This document shows positions 56,033-64,000 of a stretch of DNA of 64,000 nt, in pieces (within the stretch, counting starts at the first letter, position 1; every line of letters begins with the position of its first letter). Position numbers and translations under genes: made by a program. The notes beneath the pieces were generated by a model that saw nothing but the letters and a program-made list of their open reading frames with translations, was not told where the DNA came from and did not search any database. This stretch comes from Bog-532 sp963720945 (GTDB lineage Bacteria > Actinomycetota > Actinomycetes > Streptosporangiales > Streptosporangiaceae). Where the stretch lies: the NCBI GenBank assembly GCA_963720945.1, contig CAVRHH010000029.1, positions 62,001-126,000 of the forward strand, given 5' to 3'.

Positions 56033-56604
56033 TGCTGCCTCCGGAGATTCGTTTCCGGCCGTGCGCGTGCCGCGCTCGCCACGGCGGCCTCCAGCCGGGA
56101 CCGGGCACCACCCCGCCACAGGTGGCAGATCGCCAGCGCCAGGGCGTCCGCGGCGTCGGCGGGCCGGGGCGGCTGCGTGAGCCGCAACAGCCGCACGACC
56201 ATGGCCGTCACCTGGTCCTTGTCCGCGCGGCCGTTGCCGGAGATGGCCGCCTTGACCTCGCTCGGCGTGTGCAGTGCGACGGGCAGGCCGCGGCGGGCGG
56301 CGCACACGATGGCCACCGCGCCCGCCTGCGCGGTCCCCATCACCGTGCGCACGTTGCGCTGGCTGAACACCCGTTCCACGGCCACCGCGTCCGGCTGGTG
56401 CGCGGTCAGCCAGACCTCGATCTGCTCCTCCAGCGCGAGCAGCCGCGCGCCGACGTCATCGTCGGCCGGCGTCCGGGCCACCCCGACCGCCACCATGCTG
56501 AGCGCCCGGCCGGGAGTACCCTCGACGACGCCCAGGCCACAGCGGGTCAGGCCGGGGTCGACGCCGAGGACGCGGACGGGGCGCGCAGCATGCATCAGCG
56601 CCAT
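56029..56604 (-). CDS. ruvC: Crossover junction endodeoxyribonuclease RuvC
   Basis: 191 residues. Catalytic acidic residues in VLGVDPGLTRCGLGVVEG (first Asp) and AVERVFSQRNVRTVMGTAQA, and the C-terminal DAADALALAICH. Holliday junction resolvase working with RuvAB. ATG 56604 with a LexA-type box 27 bp upstream, so the ruvCAB operon is likely SOS-controlled. Confidence 0.97.
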   Translation of the reverse strand: MALMHAARPVRVLGVDPGLTRCGLGVVEGTPGRALSMVAVGVARTPADDDVGARLLALEEQIEVWLTAHQPDAVAVERVFSQRNVRTVMGTAQAGAVAIVCAARRGLPVALHTPSEVKAAISGNGRADKDQVTAMVVRLLRLTQPPRPADAADALALAICHLWRGGARSRLEAAVASAARARPETNLRRQQ

Positions 56605-56630
56605 GGTCTCCCCAGCGTGGTGTCGTGGCC

Positions 56631-56642
56631 GAACAGATGTTC
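56631..56642. promoter_or_regulatory. LexA (SOS) box upstream of ruvC
   Basis: GAACAGATGTTC fits the actinobacterial/Bacillus-type GAAC-N4-GTTC consensus perfectly and extends to the 16-bp palindrome CCGAACAGATGTTCGG. It ends about 27 bp before the ruvC start codon. Confidence 0.8.
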
Positions 56643-56752
56643 GGCTCCGAACTTACCGTCTGCGGGCCGGCCGCGTCGCGCACTCCGGCGGCGTGTCGGC
56701 CCAGGGACCGGGACCGGGAGCGTCTGCCCGCGGGCCGCCGCCGCCTGGGGCC

Positions 56753-56781
56753 GCTGACGCACCGGGACCCGGGGCGTCAGC
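56753..56781 (-). terminator. Stem-loop after the Eis-like gene
   Basis: GCTGACGC and GCGTCAGC form a perfect 8-bp stem with CCGGG/CCCGG in the loop, about 100 nt downstream of the Eis-like gene stop and upstream of ruvC. No U-run. Confidence 0.4.
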
Positions 56782-56883
56782 CCGGGGGGCTGCCGTCCGG
56801 GGACATTCCGTCAGCCCGGAGGGCGGCGGGCGCGCAGCGTGGCGCTCCCCCGCCCGGGCGGCCTGAGATGGGGCCGGTTCGGT

Positions 56884-58149
56884 TCAGAAAGAATCAAGCA
56901 TGAACGCGGACGCGGCGAAGGCACCGTCGAGCTCGCTGTCGGCGACCGGGTTGCCGCCCGCGGCCAGGCCGGCCAGCCGCAGCGTGGCCATCGGGGTGCC
57001 GGCGTACAGCGCCGCGAGCCCGCGGGCGCCGATGGTCAGCGGCTGGGCCGCCTCCGGGCTGTGCACCAGGTACCCGCGGCCGCCGGTCACGGAAAGCTCC
57101 CACAGCCCGGCGTTGCCATCCAGGGTGTCGTCCTCGATCCACAGCGGCACGGCCAGCTGCGCCGAGGCGGGGAAGCCGCGCGCGGCGATGGCGGCGGGCG
57201 CGTCGACCACCCGCAGCATCCACAGGTCGCGATCGGCCAGCCGGGCGTCCGGCTCCCGGGTCAGCCAGAACAGCGGGTCCGCCGGGCCGATCTGAGCACG
57301 GACGGAGGTGGCGATCGAGGAATGCGACGAGACGATCGACCACAGTGCGCGGGTCGTCCGGTCGGTGGCGGCGACCGCCCACTCGACCAGGATCTCGTCG
57401 TGGCCGCGGTGCCAGCGGTAGGCGAGAAAGCCGTCGGCGGCCAGGTAGGCGAACAGGTCGGGATCGGCCAGCCAGCGGGCCATGATGCCGGCATCCCAGG
57501 TGTTCGGCCCGCAGTCACGGGCGCGTTCGTGCACCCGGCCGATCACCGCCACGACCTCACTGGCGTCGTCCGGGCCCGCGCGGCGCACGTCCGGCTGCCG
57601 TTCGGTGGCGGCGCGCTCGTCACTGGGCAGCAGGGCCGGCCCGCTGGTCACGTCCGCGGGGATGAAGGCGCGCAGGGTGCGCGCGGGGATGACCGCGTGG
57701 TGGTGACCGCCCGCCAGTTCCCAGCCCAGCGACCGGTAGATCGGCGCGGTGGCCGGATACAGCACAGACACCGGGTAGCCGCGCCCGGCGATCGCGTCCA
57801 GCAGCGCGGTCATCAGGGAACGGCCGAGGCCCTGGCCGCGGTGCTCGGGCGCGACCATGACGGAGGCGACGCCCGCCATCGGCATGGACCGGCCGTGCCA
57901 CCACTGGCGCATGTCGTGGTACCGGGCGGACGCGATCAGCTGGTCGCCCTGGAAGGCCCCGAAGATCCGGCGTTCGTGGATCGCCGCGTTGATCTGGGCC
58001 CGGCGGCCGGCGAGCTGAATGGCCGGCTCCGGCGGCCCGGGCGGCGGGCCGAACGCCCGCCGGGAAAGGTCGAACAGCGCGTCGAGGTCGTCGCCGGGGG
58101 CCACCTCGCGGATCTCCGCGCTGCCCCGGGCGGTCAGATGCGATGTCAC
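56884..58149 (-). CDS. Eis-like GNAT N-acetyltransferase
   Basis: 421 residues. An N-terminal GNAT domain with the acetyl-CoA loop VMVAPEHRGQGLGRSLMTALLDAI (~95-120), a second, degenerate GNAT-like central domain and a C-terminal SCP2-like domain ending FAASAFMLDSF, the architecture of the mycobacterial Eis family (multi-domain aminoglycoside and lysine acetyltransferases). Substrate unknown. It interrupts the usual ruvC-yebC spacing. Spacing to the repeat array upstream is under 60 bp. Confidence 0.85.
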   Translation of the reverse strand: MTSHLTARGSAEIREVAPGDDLDALFDLSRRAFGPPPGPPEPAIQLAGRRAQINAAIHERRIFGAFQGDQLIASARYHDMRQWWHGRSMPMAGVASVMVAPEHRGQGLGRSLMTALLDAIAGRGYPVSVLYPATAPIYRSLGWELAGGHHHAVIPARTLRAFIPADVTSGPALLPSDERAATERQPDVRRAGPDDASEVVAVIGRVHERARDCGPNTWDAGIMARWLADPDLFAYLAADGFLAYRWHRGHDEILVEWAVAATDRTTRALWSIVSSHSSIATSVRAQIGPADPLFWLTREPDARLADRDLWMLRVVDAPAAIAARGFPASAQLAVPLWIEDDTLDGNAGLWELSVTGGRGYLVHSPEAAQPLTIGARGLAALYAGTPMATLRLAGLAAGGNPVADSELDGAFAASAFMLDSF

Positions 58150-58489
58150 AAAAGGATACGCTACGGCTCAGCGCGGACCGGCGGTCACCCAGGTCCGCCG
58201 GCCGGGACGGAGCCCGGCGGGAGCCCGGCGGGAGGTCAGCCGGAGCCCGTCGGAAGCCGAGCCGGAGCCCGGCGGGAGGTCGAGCCGGAGCCCGTCGGAA
58301 GCCGAGCCGGAGCCCGGCGGGAGGTCAGCCGGAGCCCGTCGGAAGCCGAGCCGGAGCCCGGCGGGAGGTCAGCCGGAGCCCGTCGGAAGCCGAGCCGGAG
58401 CCCGGCGGGAGGTCAGCCGGAGCCCGTCGGAAGCCGAGCCGGAGCCCGGCGGGAGGTCAGCCGGAGCCCGTCGGGAGGTCAGCGGGGGC
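58150..58489. other. Spacer between yebC and the Eis-like gene, no gene seen
   Basis: 340 bp made up almost wholly of the 44-bp tandem array listed separately; only about 50 bp at each end remain. No ORF with coding character. Confidence 0.6.
58201..58489. repeat. 44-bp tandem repeat, about 6 copies
   Basis: Units start near 58241, 58286, 58330, 58374, 58418 and 58462 with a period of 44 bp (45 for the first step). Core GGAGCCCGTCGGAAGCCGAG then CCGGAGCCCGGCGGGAGGTC. Not a multiple of three. It reaches the yebC stop codon. Unit is direct and contiguous with no spacers. Confidence 0.93.
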
Positions 58490-59242
58490 TCAGCCGAGCT
58501 TCTCCATGATCTCGTCAGGGACCGAGTAGTTGGCGTAGACGTCCTGCACATCGTCGGAGTCCTCGAGGGCGTCGATGACCCGGAACACGCGCTTGGCATG
58601 CTCCTCGTCGACCGGGACCTCCATGGTCGGCACGAACGCGATGTCGGCCGACTCGTAGTCGATCCCAGCGGCCTGCAGCGCGCTGCGCACCGCGACCACG
58701 TTGGTCGCCTCGCTGGTCACCTCGAAGGAGTCGCCGAGGTCGCTGACTTCCTCGGCGCCGGCGTCGAGGACGGCGCTCAGCACGTCGTCTTCGGTGACGC
58801 TGGGCGTCTTGTTGACGATGACGACGCCCTTCCGGTTGAACAAGTACGAGACCGAGCCGGGGTCGGCCATCGCGCCGCCGTTACGGCTGAACGCGGTGCG
58901 CACGTCCGAGGCGGCCCGGTTCCGGTTGTCGGTCAGGCACTCGATCAGGACCGCGACCCCGCCGGGGGCGTAGCCCTCGTAGGTGATGTTCTCGTAGGTG
59001 GCGCCGCCGGCTTCCTGCCCGGAGCCACGGCGGACGGCCCGGTCGATGTTGTCGTTCGGCACCGAGCTCTTCTTCGCCTTCTGGATGGCGTCGTACAGCG
59101 TCGGGTTGCCGGCCGGGTCACCGCCGCCGGTCCGCGCCGCCACTTCGACGTTCTTGATCAGCTTGGCGAAAAGCTTGCCGCGCTTGGCGTCGACCACCGC
59201 CTTCTTGTGCTTCGTGGTCGCCCACTTGGAGTGGCCGCTCAT
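58490..59242 (-). CDS. yebC: YebC/PmpR-family regulatory or translation-related protein
   Basis: 250 residues starting MSGHSKWATTKHKKAVVDAKRGKLFAKL, with GGDPAGNPTLYDAIQKAKKSSVPNDNIDRAV and YANYSVPDEIMEKLG at the end. The family includes transcriptional regulators (PmpR) and proteins that relieve ribosome stalling at polyproline. ATG overlaps the pdxT stop by 4 nt. In actinobacteria yebC regularly lies between pdxT and ruvC, with the Eis-like gene an addition here. Confidence 0.96.
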   Translation of the reverse strand: MSGHSKWATTKHKKAVVDAKRGKLFAKLIKNVEVAARTGGGDPAGNPTLYDAIQKAKKSSVPNDNIDRAVRRGSGQEAGGATYENITYEGYAPGGVAVLIECLTDNRNRAASDVRTAFSRNGGAMADPGSVSYLFNRKGVVIVNKTPSVTEDDVLSAVLDAGAEEVSDLGDSFEVTSEATNVVAVRSALQAAGIDYESADIAFVPTMEVPVDEEHAKRVFRVIDALEDSDDVQDVYANYSVPDEIMEKLG

Positions 59243-59847
59243 GTCTTTCCCTTCACGATGTCAACAAAAAGCTCGTGGATCCGCGTGTCCGGGGTCAGTT
59301 CCGGATGGAACGACGTGGCCAGGAGGGGGCCCTGCCGGACCGCGACGATCCTACCGGCGCGCTCGTCCGTGCCGAGGATCTCTACGGGCGAGCCCGCCTG
59401 CTCGACCCACGGCGCGCGGATGAAGACCGCCCGCAGCGGCGGGCCGCCGATGCCGGTCAGCCGGATGTCGGACTCGAAGGAGTCGACCTGCCGCCCGAAC
59501 GCATTGCGCCGCACCGTCATGTCGATCCCGCCGAACGTCTCCTGCCCGGCGACCCCGCCGGCCAGGCGGTCCGCCAGCATGATCATGCCTGCGCAGGAAC
59601 CGAACGCCGGCAGGCCGGCGGACAGCATCTTACGCATCGGTTCCAGCATGTCGAAGGAGACCGCGAGGCGCCAGAGGGTGGTGGACTCCCCGCCCGGGAT
59701 CACCAGCCCGTCCACGGCTTCCAGTTCCGCGGGCCGCCGCACCGGGACGGCGCGGGCCCCGGACCGCTCCAGCGCGCGCACGTGCTCGCGGACGTCGCCC
59801 TGCAGGGCCAGGACGCCGACGAGCGGCGAGGCGGGGGACTCAGGCAC
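59239..59847 (-). CDS. pdxT: Pyridoxal 5'-phosphate synthase glutaminase subunit PdxT
   Basis: Releases ammonia from glutamine for PdxS. 202 residues from GTG 59847 (VPESPASPLVGVLALQGD). The glutaminase triad: Cys in FGSCAGMIMLA, His and Glu in SFHPELTPDTRIHELF. The frame is open further upstream to 59952 but conservation starts after the chosen GTG. The stop overlaps yebC. Confidence 0.95.
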   Translation of the reverse strand: MPESPASPLVGVLALQGDVREHVRALERSGARAVPVRRPAELEAVDGLVIPGGESTTLWRLAVSFDMLEPMRKMLSAGLPAFGSCAGMIMLADRLAGGVAGQETFGGIDMTVRRNAFGRQVDSFESDIRLTGIGGPPLRAVFIRAPWVEQAGSPVEILGTDERAGRIVAVRQGPLLATSFHPELTPDTRIHELFVDIVKGKT

Positions 59848-60018
59848 CGGCGCTTCTCTCGGGCATGGCGGAACACGGGTAAGGACGGGGTCACCAGGTG
59901 ACAACGCCGGCGCGGGGGCCGTTCTTCCCGGGCTGGCGGCCGCGCGGACCATGATCGGCGCTGATTCTCCGCAGCGGGTGCGGGAAACCCGCGCCGTTAA
60001 GCGCGAAGCGCCGGCGGG

Positions 60019-60990
60019 CTACCAGCCGCGGGACGCGTAGTGCTGGCCGGCGGGCAGGTCGTCCAGGTTGATGCCGACCATCGGCTCGCCCAGGCCGCGG
60101 GACACCTTGGCCACCACGTCCGGGTCGTCGTGGAACGTGGTCGCCTTCACGATGGCCGCCGCGCGCCGGGCCGGGTCACCGGACTTGAAGATGCCGGAGC
60201 CGACGAACACGCCGTCCGCGCCGAGCTGCATCATCATCGCCGCGTCGGCCGGGGTGGCGATCCCGCCCGCGGTGAACAGCACGACCGGCAGCCGGCCCGC
60301 CGCGGCGACCTCGGCCACGATCTCGTACGGCGCCTGCAGGTCCTTGGCCGCGCTGAACAGCTCTTCCTCGGGCAGCGAGGCCAGGCGGGCGATCTCGCGG
60401 CGAATCTGCCGCATGTGCCGGGTCGCCTCGACCACGTTGCCGGTGCCGGCCTCGCCCTTGGACCGGATCATTGCCGCGCCCTCGGCCAGCCGCCGCAGCG
60501 CCTCGCCCAGGTTGGTCGCGCCGCAAACGAACGGGACGGTGAACTTCCACTTGTCGACGTGGTGCGCCTCGTCGGCCGGGGTCAGCACCTCGGACTCGTC
60601 GATGTAGTCGACGCCGATCGCCTGCAGCACCTGGGCCTCGGCGAAGTGCCCGATCCGGCACTTGGCCATGACCGGGATCGAGACCGCCTCGATGATCCCG
60701 TCGATCATGTCCGGGTCGCTCATCCGCGCCACGCCGCCCTGGGCCCGGATGTCGGCGGGCACCCGCTCCAGCGCCATGACCGCGACCGCGCCCGCGTCCT
60801 CGGCGATCTTCGCGTGCTCGGGGGTGACGACGTCCATGATCACGCCGCCCTTGAGCATCTCCGCCATGCCCCGCTTGACCCGCGCGGTGCCGGTGGCGGC
60901 CGCCGCGTCGCCGGGCCGGCGCAGAAATTCCGAACGGGACCCGGGGCGGGCCGGGTTGCCTGGGCTGCCTGCGGAGTTGACGGTGGACAC
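60019..60990 (-). CDS. pdxS: Pyridoxal 5'-phosphate synthase lyase subunit PdxS
   Basis: Makes PLP from ribose 5-phosphate, glyceraldehyde 3-phosphate and ammonia. 323 residues; TIM barrel with GTARVKRGMAEMLKGGVIMDVV, catalytic Lys in VPVMAKCRIGHF-like SIPVMAKCRIGHFAEAQ, and GADGVFVGSGIFKS near the C-terminus. GTG start with GAGG 5 nt upstream. 171-bp gap to pdxT. Confidence 0.97.
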   Translation of the reverse strand: MSTVNSAGSPGNPARPGSRSEFLRRPGDAAAATGTARVKRGMAEMLKGGVIMDVVTPEHAKIAEDAGAVAVMALERVPADIRAQGGVARMSDPDMIDGIIEAVSIPVMAKCRIGHFAEAQVLQAIGVDYIDESEVLTPADEAHHVDKWKFTVPFVCGATNLGEALRRLAEGAAMIRSKGEAGTGNVVEATRHMRQIRREIARLASLPEEELFSAAKDLQAPYEIVAEVAAAGRLPVVLFTAGGIATPADAAMMMQLGADGVFVGSGIFKSGDPARRAAAIVKATTFHDDPDVVAKVSRGLGEPMVGINLDDLPAGQHYASRGW

Positions 60991-61293
60991 GGAAACCTCA
61001 CTCGATCAGCGGGAGTACCCCGTACTGCCGCGGTTGGACGATTCTTACCTCCATGGTAGGTCGCGCCGGGCAGCGGGCGGCTCGCGCCGGCGGGCGGCAG
61101 GCTGAAGGGCGGCAGGCTGAAGGGCGGCAGGCTGAAGGGCGGCAGGCCAGCGGGCGGCTCGCGCCGGCGGGCGGCAGGCTGAAGGGCGGCAGGCTGAAGG
61201 GCGGCAGGCCAGCGGGCGGCTCGCGCCGGCGGGCGGCAGGCTGAAGGGCGGCAGGCTGAAGGGCGGCAGGCTGGCGGGCGGCAGGCTGCGGGC
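60991..61293. other. pdxS upstream region, no gene seen
   Basis: 300 bp between pdxS and the LemA-like gene. Mostly the nested 15-bp repeat (61071-61288); the ~75 bp directly upstream of pdxS holds TACCAT (minus strand, near 61052) as a weak -10 candidate with no good -35. No ORF with coding character. Confidence 0.5.
61071..61288. repeat. Nested 15-bp tandem repeat upstream of pdxS
   Basis: Blocks of GGGCGGCAGGCTGAA (2-3 copies), then GGGCGGCAGGCCAGC and GGGCGGCTCGCGCCGGC. The compound unit repeats three times, with a higher-order period of about 62-77 bp. The last units end just before the LemA-like stop. Non-coding. Confidence 0.9.
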
Positions 61294-61980
61294 CTACTGG
61301 GCCAGGCGCTGCATGTCCGCGCCGGCGCCGTCCCCGTCTTCCGCAACGAGGGAGTCGTCCATCTCGAAGAATTCCGGCAGCCCGGCGTTGCCGGCCAGGC
61401 GGAGCACCCGGACCAGTGGCTTGCGGCGGGCCTCGCGGGTCGCCGCGACCGCGTTGTTGTAGAACTTGCGGGCCACGAAGACCTGGTGCGCGGCCGCCTC
61501 GACCTCGGCCAGCAGTTGGTCCGCGCCGTCCTTGCCGGTCAGCGACGCCCGGAAGCCCGGCTGGGCGAACGCGGCGCGCAGCGCCCGGGACAGGTCGCTC
61601 TGCGCCAGCTCGCTGCGCGTCAGCTCGTCGCCGCTCGCCAGCCCGGCCCGGGCCGGGTCGGCGCTGCGCGCCCCGGCACGGCCGGCCGCGGAGTTCGCGC
61701 CGCCGGGCGGGGCCGGGTCGCCGGGGGGCTCGTCCGGGTCCCCGTTCCCGCCGCGGGCGTCGTGCGCGGCGCCGGCCAGCAGCAGGCTGGTCGCCGGGTC
61801 GAGGAAGCCGGAGGACGCCAGTTCCAGCGCGACCGAACTGCGCCGGACCAGGGTCACGTCGAGGGCGGCGCGCGCCGCTTCCAGCCGGGTGTGCATCCGG
61901 TCCAGGCGCCCGGCCCGCCAGGACACGTACACGCCGAGGAACAGCACCGCCGCGGCGATGAGGACGATGTCGGTGATCAC
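61294..61980 (-). CDS. LemA-like membrane protein
   Basis: 228 residues from GTG 61980. One N-terminal membrane helix (VITDIVLIAAAVLFLGVYVSW), then helical sequence (RLDRMHTRLEAARAALDVTLVRRSS), an Asp/Pro/Gly-rich insertion (~75-115), and a C-terminal FYNNAVAATREARRKP ... LPEFFEMDD that matches the LemA family FYN-motif and its closing FF(E) segment. Function of LemA in this context is unknown. Lies between pdxS and pimA as a conserved hypothetical in actinobacteria, 13 nt downstream of pimA. Confidence 0.65.
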   Translation of the reverse strand: MITDIVLIAAAVLFLGVYVSWRAGRLDRMHTRLEAARAALDVTLVRRSSVALELASSGFLDPATSLLLAGAAHDARGGNGDPDEPPGDPAPPGGANSAAGRAGARSADPARAGLASGDELTRSELAQSDLSRALRAAFAQPGFRASLTGKDGADQLLAEVEAAAHQVFVARKFYNNAVAATREARRKPLVRVLRLAGNAGLPEFFEMDDSLVAEDGDGAGADMQRLAQ

Positions 61981-61993
61981 CTGGACCGGCCGC

Positions 61994-63127
61994 CTAACGC
62001 GCCACGGCCACGGCCACGGCGTCGGTGCCGAGCACCACGGTCTCGTACACGTTGAGCACGTCCCGCGCCACCGTGGTCCAGTCGTAGGCGCTGACCGCGC
62101 TGGTCGCGGCGGCGGACAGCACGGCCCGCCGGGCCGGGTCGTCGAGCAGCAGCCGGGCGGCGCGCGCGAGGTCCGCCGGGTCCCCCGGGGTGAAGAGCTC
62201 GCCGGCCCTCCCGCCGCGCAGCACCCGGCGGAACGCGTCCAGGTCGCTGGCCACGATCGGCGCGCCCGCGGCCATCGCCTCGGCCAGCACGATGCCGAAG
62301 CTCTCCCCGCCCGTGTTGGGGGCGCAGAACACGTCCACCGAGTGCAGCATGCGCACCTTGTCCTGCTCGCTGACCTGCCCGAGCAGGACAACCCGGTTAC
62401 GCAACGGGACGGGCACCCGCTCGAGCACATCCTCCGGATCACCCGGGCCGGCGATGAGCAGCCTGAGCCGGTCCCGTTCGGTACCAAGGGTCTCGAACGC
62501 CTTCAGCAGGACGGCGAGGCCCTTGCGGGTCTCGTCCATCCGGCCCAGGAAGCCGATCGCGCCGCCGTCGCCGGGCCAGCCGGGCAGCGGTTCGGCGGCC
62601 CGGTAGCGGCGGGTGGCGACGCCGTTGGGGATGAGCACCGCGTCGCCGCCGAGATGCTCGACCAGCGTGGTCCGCGCGGCCTCGGACACCGCGATCCGGC
62701 CGTTAATCTTCTCCAGCGCGGACCGCAGGGCCGGGGAAGCGGCGTGCATCCAGCGCGACTTCGGGTTGGCGGTGTGCATCGTGGCCACGATCGGCCCGGT
62801 GGCGATCCAGCAGGCCAGCAGGGACAGGCTCGGCGCGGCGGGCTCGTGCACGTGCAGCACGTCGAAGTTGCCCTCCCTGAGCCACCGCCGGACCCGGCTG
62901 GCGGACAGGAACCCGAACGCGAGCCGGGCCACCGAGCCGTTGTAGGGCACCGGCACCGCGCGGCCGGCCGACACCACGTAATCCGGCAGCGGCGTGTCCT
63001 CGTCGGCGGGCGAGATGACCGACACGGTGTGGCCCAGCTCGATCAGCGCCTCCGCCAGGTCCCTGACGTGCTGCTGCACGCCGCCGGGGACGTCCCAGGT
63101 GTACGGGCAGACGATCCCGATCTTCAT
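61994..63127 (-). CDS. pimA: Phosphatidylinositol alpha-mannosyltransferase
   Basis: Family GT4 glycosyltransferase adding the first mannose to phosphatidylinositol in PIM synthesis. 377 residues starting MKIGIVCPYTWDVPGGVQQHV, the donor-loop motif GGVQQHVRDLAEAL, and the GT-B C-terminal domain with FLGRMDETRKGLAVLLKAF and the Ex7E motif (TGGESFGIVLAEAMAAG). The ATG overlaps the acyltransferase stop by 1 nt. Standard order patA-pimA. Confidence 0.94.
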   Translation of the reverse strand: MKIGIVCPYTWDVPGGVQQHVRDLAEALIELGHTVSVISPADEDTPLPDYVVSAGRAVPVPYNGSVARLAFGFLSASRVRRWLREGNFDVLHVHEPAAPSLSLLACWIATGPIVATMHTANPKSRWMHAASPALRSALEKINGRIAVSEAARTTLVEHLGGDAVLIPNGVATRRYRAAEPLPGWPGDGGAIGFLGRMDETRKGLAVLLKAFETLGTERDRLRLLIAGPGDPEDVLERVPVPLRNRVVLLGQVSEQDKVRMLHSVDVFCAPNTGGESFGIVLAEAMAAGAPIVASDLDAFRRVLRGGRAGELFTPGDPADLARAARLLLDDPARRAVLSAAATSAVSAYDWTTVARDVLNVYETVVLGTDAVAVAVAR

Positions 63128-64000
63128 CAGCGGGCCTCCAGCGGCGGCTCCGCGCCCGGCCCGGGCAGCCGGGCCGGATCGAGGTCGCTGATGAACACCC
63201 GCTGCAGCATGTGCCAGTCTTCGGGGTGCTCGGCGATGCCCTTCTCGAAGGCCGAGGCGAGCTGCTGGGTCATGGCCACCGCCTTCGCCTTGCGGTCGCC
63301 GTCGGCCGGGATGGGGATGGCCGGGCTGGCGTGCGCGTACCAGCCGTCCTCAGTGAACCAGAGCGTCACCGCGTGCAGCGGGGCGCCGGTCTGCACGGCC
63401 AGCGCGGCCGGACCGGCCGCCATCCGCGCCTTCTCGCCGAAAAAGTCCACCTCGACGCCGCTCTCGGTGAGATCGCGATCGCAGAGCAGGCAGACCATAT
63501 GCCCGGCCCGGAGCCGCTGGGCGAGCACGCCGAACACGTTCGCGCCGCCGGTCAGCGGCAGCACCTCCATGCCCAGGCTCTCCCGGAAGGCGAGGAACAT
63601 GTCGAACACCGACTTGGGCTTGACCCGCTCCGCGACCGTCGCGAATTTGATGCCACGGCCGACGACGTAAGCGCCGGCCACCTCCCAGTTGCCCATGTGC
63701 GGCAGCGCGAAGATCAGGCCTTTGCCGTTCGGCACGTCATTCAGGGCGCGATCGGCGTCCGCGTTGACCTTCATGTCCCGCAGGATGCGTTCGGTGCTGA
63801 CGGCCGGCAGCCGGAACACTTCCATCCAGTACCGGCCGTAGGAGCGCATCCCGGCGCGGGAGACGGCGCGCAGTTCTTTGCCGCTGACGCCCGGGCCGAG
63901 CACGCGCAGCAGGTTGCCCTCCAGGACCTGGACCCCGTGCCCCTGGCGCCGCCAGGCGATCTCCGTCACGGTGGTGAACGCCCAGCGCACCCACGGCTCG
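63127..64000 (-). CDS. PIM acyltransferase (PatA/HtrB-like), truncated by the window
   Basis: Lysophospholipid acyltransferase family member that acylates the mannose of phosphatidylinositol mannosides. The frame is open to the window edge: EPWVRWAFTTVTEIAWRRQGHGVQVLEGNLLRV is continuous with GTG 63990 and codons before it, so the true N-terminus lies outside. Motifs: LPHMGNWEVAGA (HX4-type catalytic His), GHMVCLLCDRDLTESGVEVDFFG and GAPLHAVTLWFTEDG. Ends EPPLEAR. pgsA is expected just beyond the edge. Confidence 0.88.
   Translation of the reverse strand, partial: EPWVRWAFTTVTEIAWRRQGHGVQVLEGNLLRVLGPGVSGKELRAVSRAGMRSYGRYWMEVFRLPAVSTERILRDMKVNADADRALNDVPNGKGLIFALPHMGNWEVAGAYVVGRGIKFATVAERVKPKSVFDMFLAFRESLGMEVLPLTGGANVFGVLAQRLRAGHMVCLLCDRDLTESGVEVDFFGEKARMAAGPAALAVQTGAPLHAVTLWFTEDGWYAHASPAIPIPADGDRKAKAVAMTQQLASAFEKGIAEHPEDWHMLQRVFISDLDPARLPGPGAEPPLEAR

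Noticed and set aside
58201..58489. CRISPR array at the 44-bp repeat
   Set aside because: Units are direct and back to back with no variable spacer between them.

Overview
The window is a chromosomal segment of a very GC-rich actinobacterium. The evidence is the argCJBDFRGH arginine cluster, a mycothiol-pathway mshC, pimA with its acyltransferase, paired pdxS/pdxT, frequent GTG starts and 1-4 nt gene overlaps, and gene orders known from mycobacteria and Streptomyces. Low-complexity Gly/Pro/Ala/Arg segments inside core proteins are typical of large-genome lineages such as Streptosporangiales or Frankia relatives. I cannot fix the genus by eye. Almost every gene is on the minus strand. The clear plus-strand genes are a lipoprotein (18.6 kb), a TDT transporter (21.8 kb), a cyclophilin (44.5 kb) and a DUF349 protein (45.4 kb).

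Layout. 0-0.4 kb: the start of a Gly/Arg-rich minus-strand gene that runs off the left edge. 0.49-6.7 kb: an rRNA operon (16S-23S-5S, minus strand, no spacer tRNA) with a terminator, an antitermination-like leader and two tandem consensus-like promoters. 6.9-18.2 kb: tyrS, mpg and the arg operon, whose promoter carries an ARG-box-like site over the -10. 18.2-23.1 kb: an accessory stretch with a lipoprotein, a small non-coding inverted-repeat (MITE-like) element, mshC, and a divergent LysR/TDT-transporter pair. 23.1-31.5 kb: pheT-pheS, an orphan PAS histidine kinase, an rRNA methyltransferase, rplT-rpmI-infC. 32.1-41.3 kb: aroE-mltG-ruvX-alaS, two small membrane-associated proteins, rarA. 41.5-46.7 kb: a 110-bp triple repeat, aspS, an MBL hydrolase, the cyclophilin, DUF349. 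46.7-56.6 kb: relA-apt-secF-secD-yajC and ruvB-ruvA-ruvC with a LexA box. 56.9-64 kb: an Eis-like acetyltransferase, yebC, pdxT, pdxS, a LemA-like protein, pimA and a truncated PIM acyltransferase.

Genes work in recognisable units: arginine biosynthesis with its own repressor; four aminoacyl-tRNA synthetases (Tyr, Phe, Ala, Asp); the IF3-L35-L20 translation operon; Sec translocon accessories with (p)ppGpp synthesis and adenine salvage; Holliday-junction processing; PLP synthesis; and early phosphatidylinositol mannoside synthesis.

I see no phage, CRISPR or evident new enzyme system. The notable signals are: (1) in-frame tandem-repeat or low-complexity expansions in many core proteins (argB, argC, argR, pheT, infC, relA, secD, the tyrS linker, the mltG N-terminus); (2) three reading-frame breaks (tyrS, aroE, mltG), each repaired by adding one G to a coding-strand G run; (3) infC with an apparent ATC start and a terminator in its leader; (4) a duplicated 57-bp hairpin unit between infC and rpmI; (5) a dispersed GC-rich hairpin repeat at three loci; (6) the MITE-like element; and (7) an apparent junction between two normally separate conserved blocks at infC/aroE.
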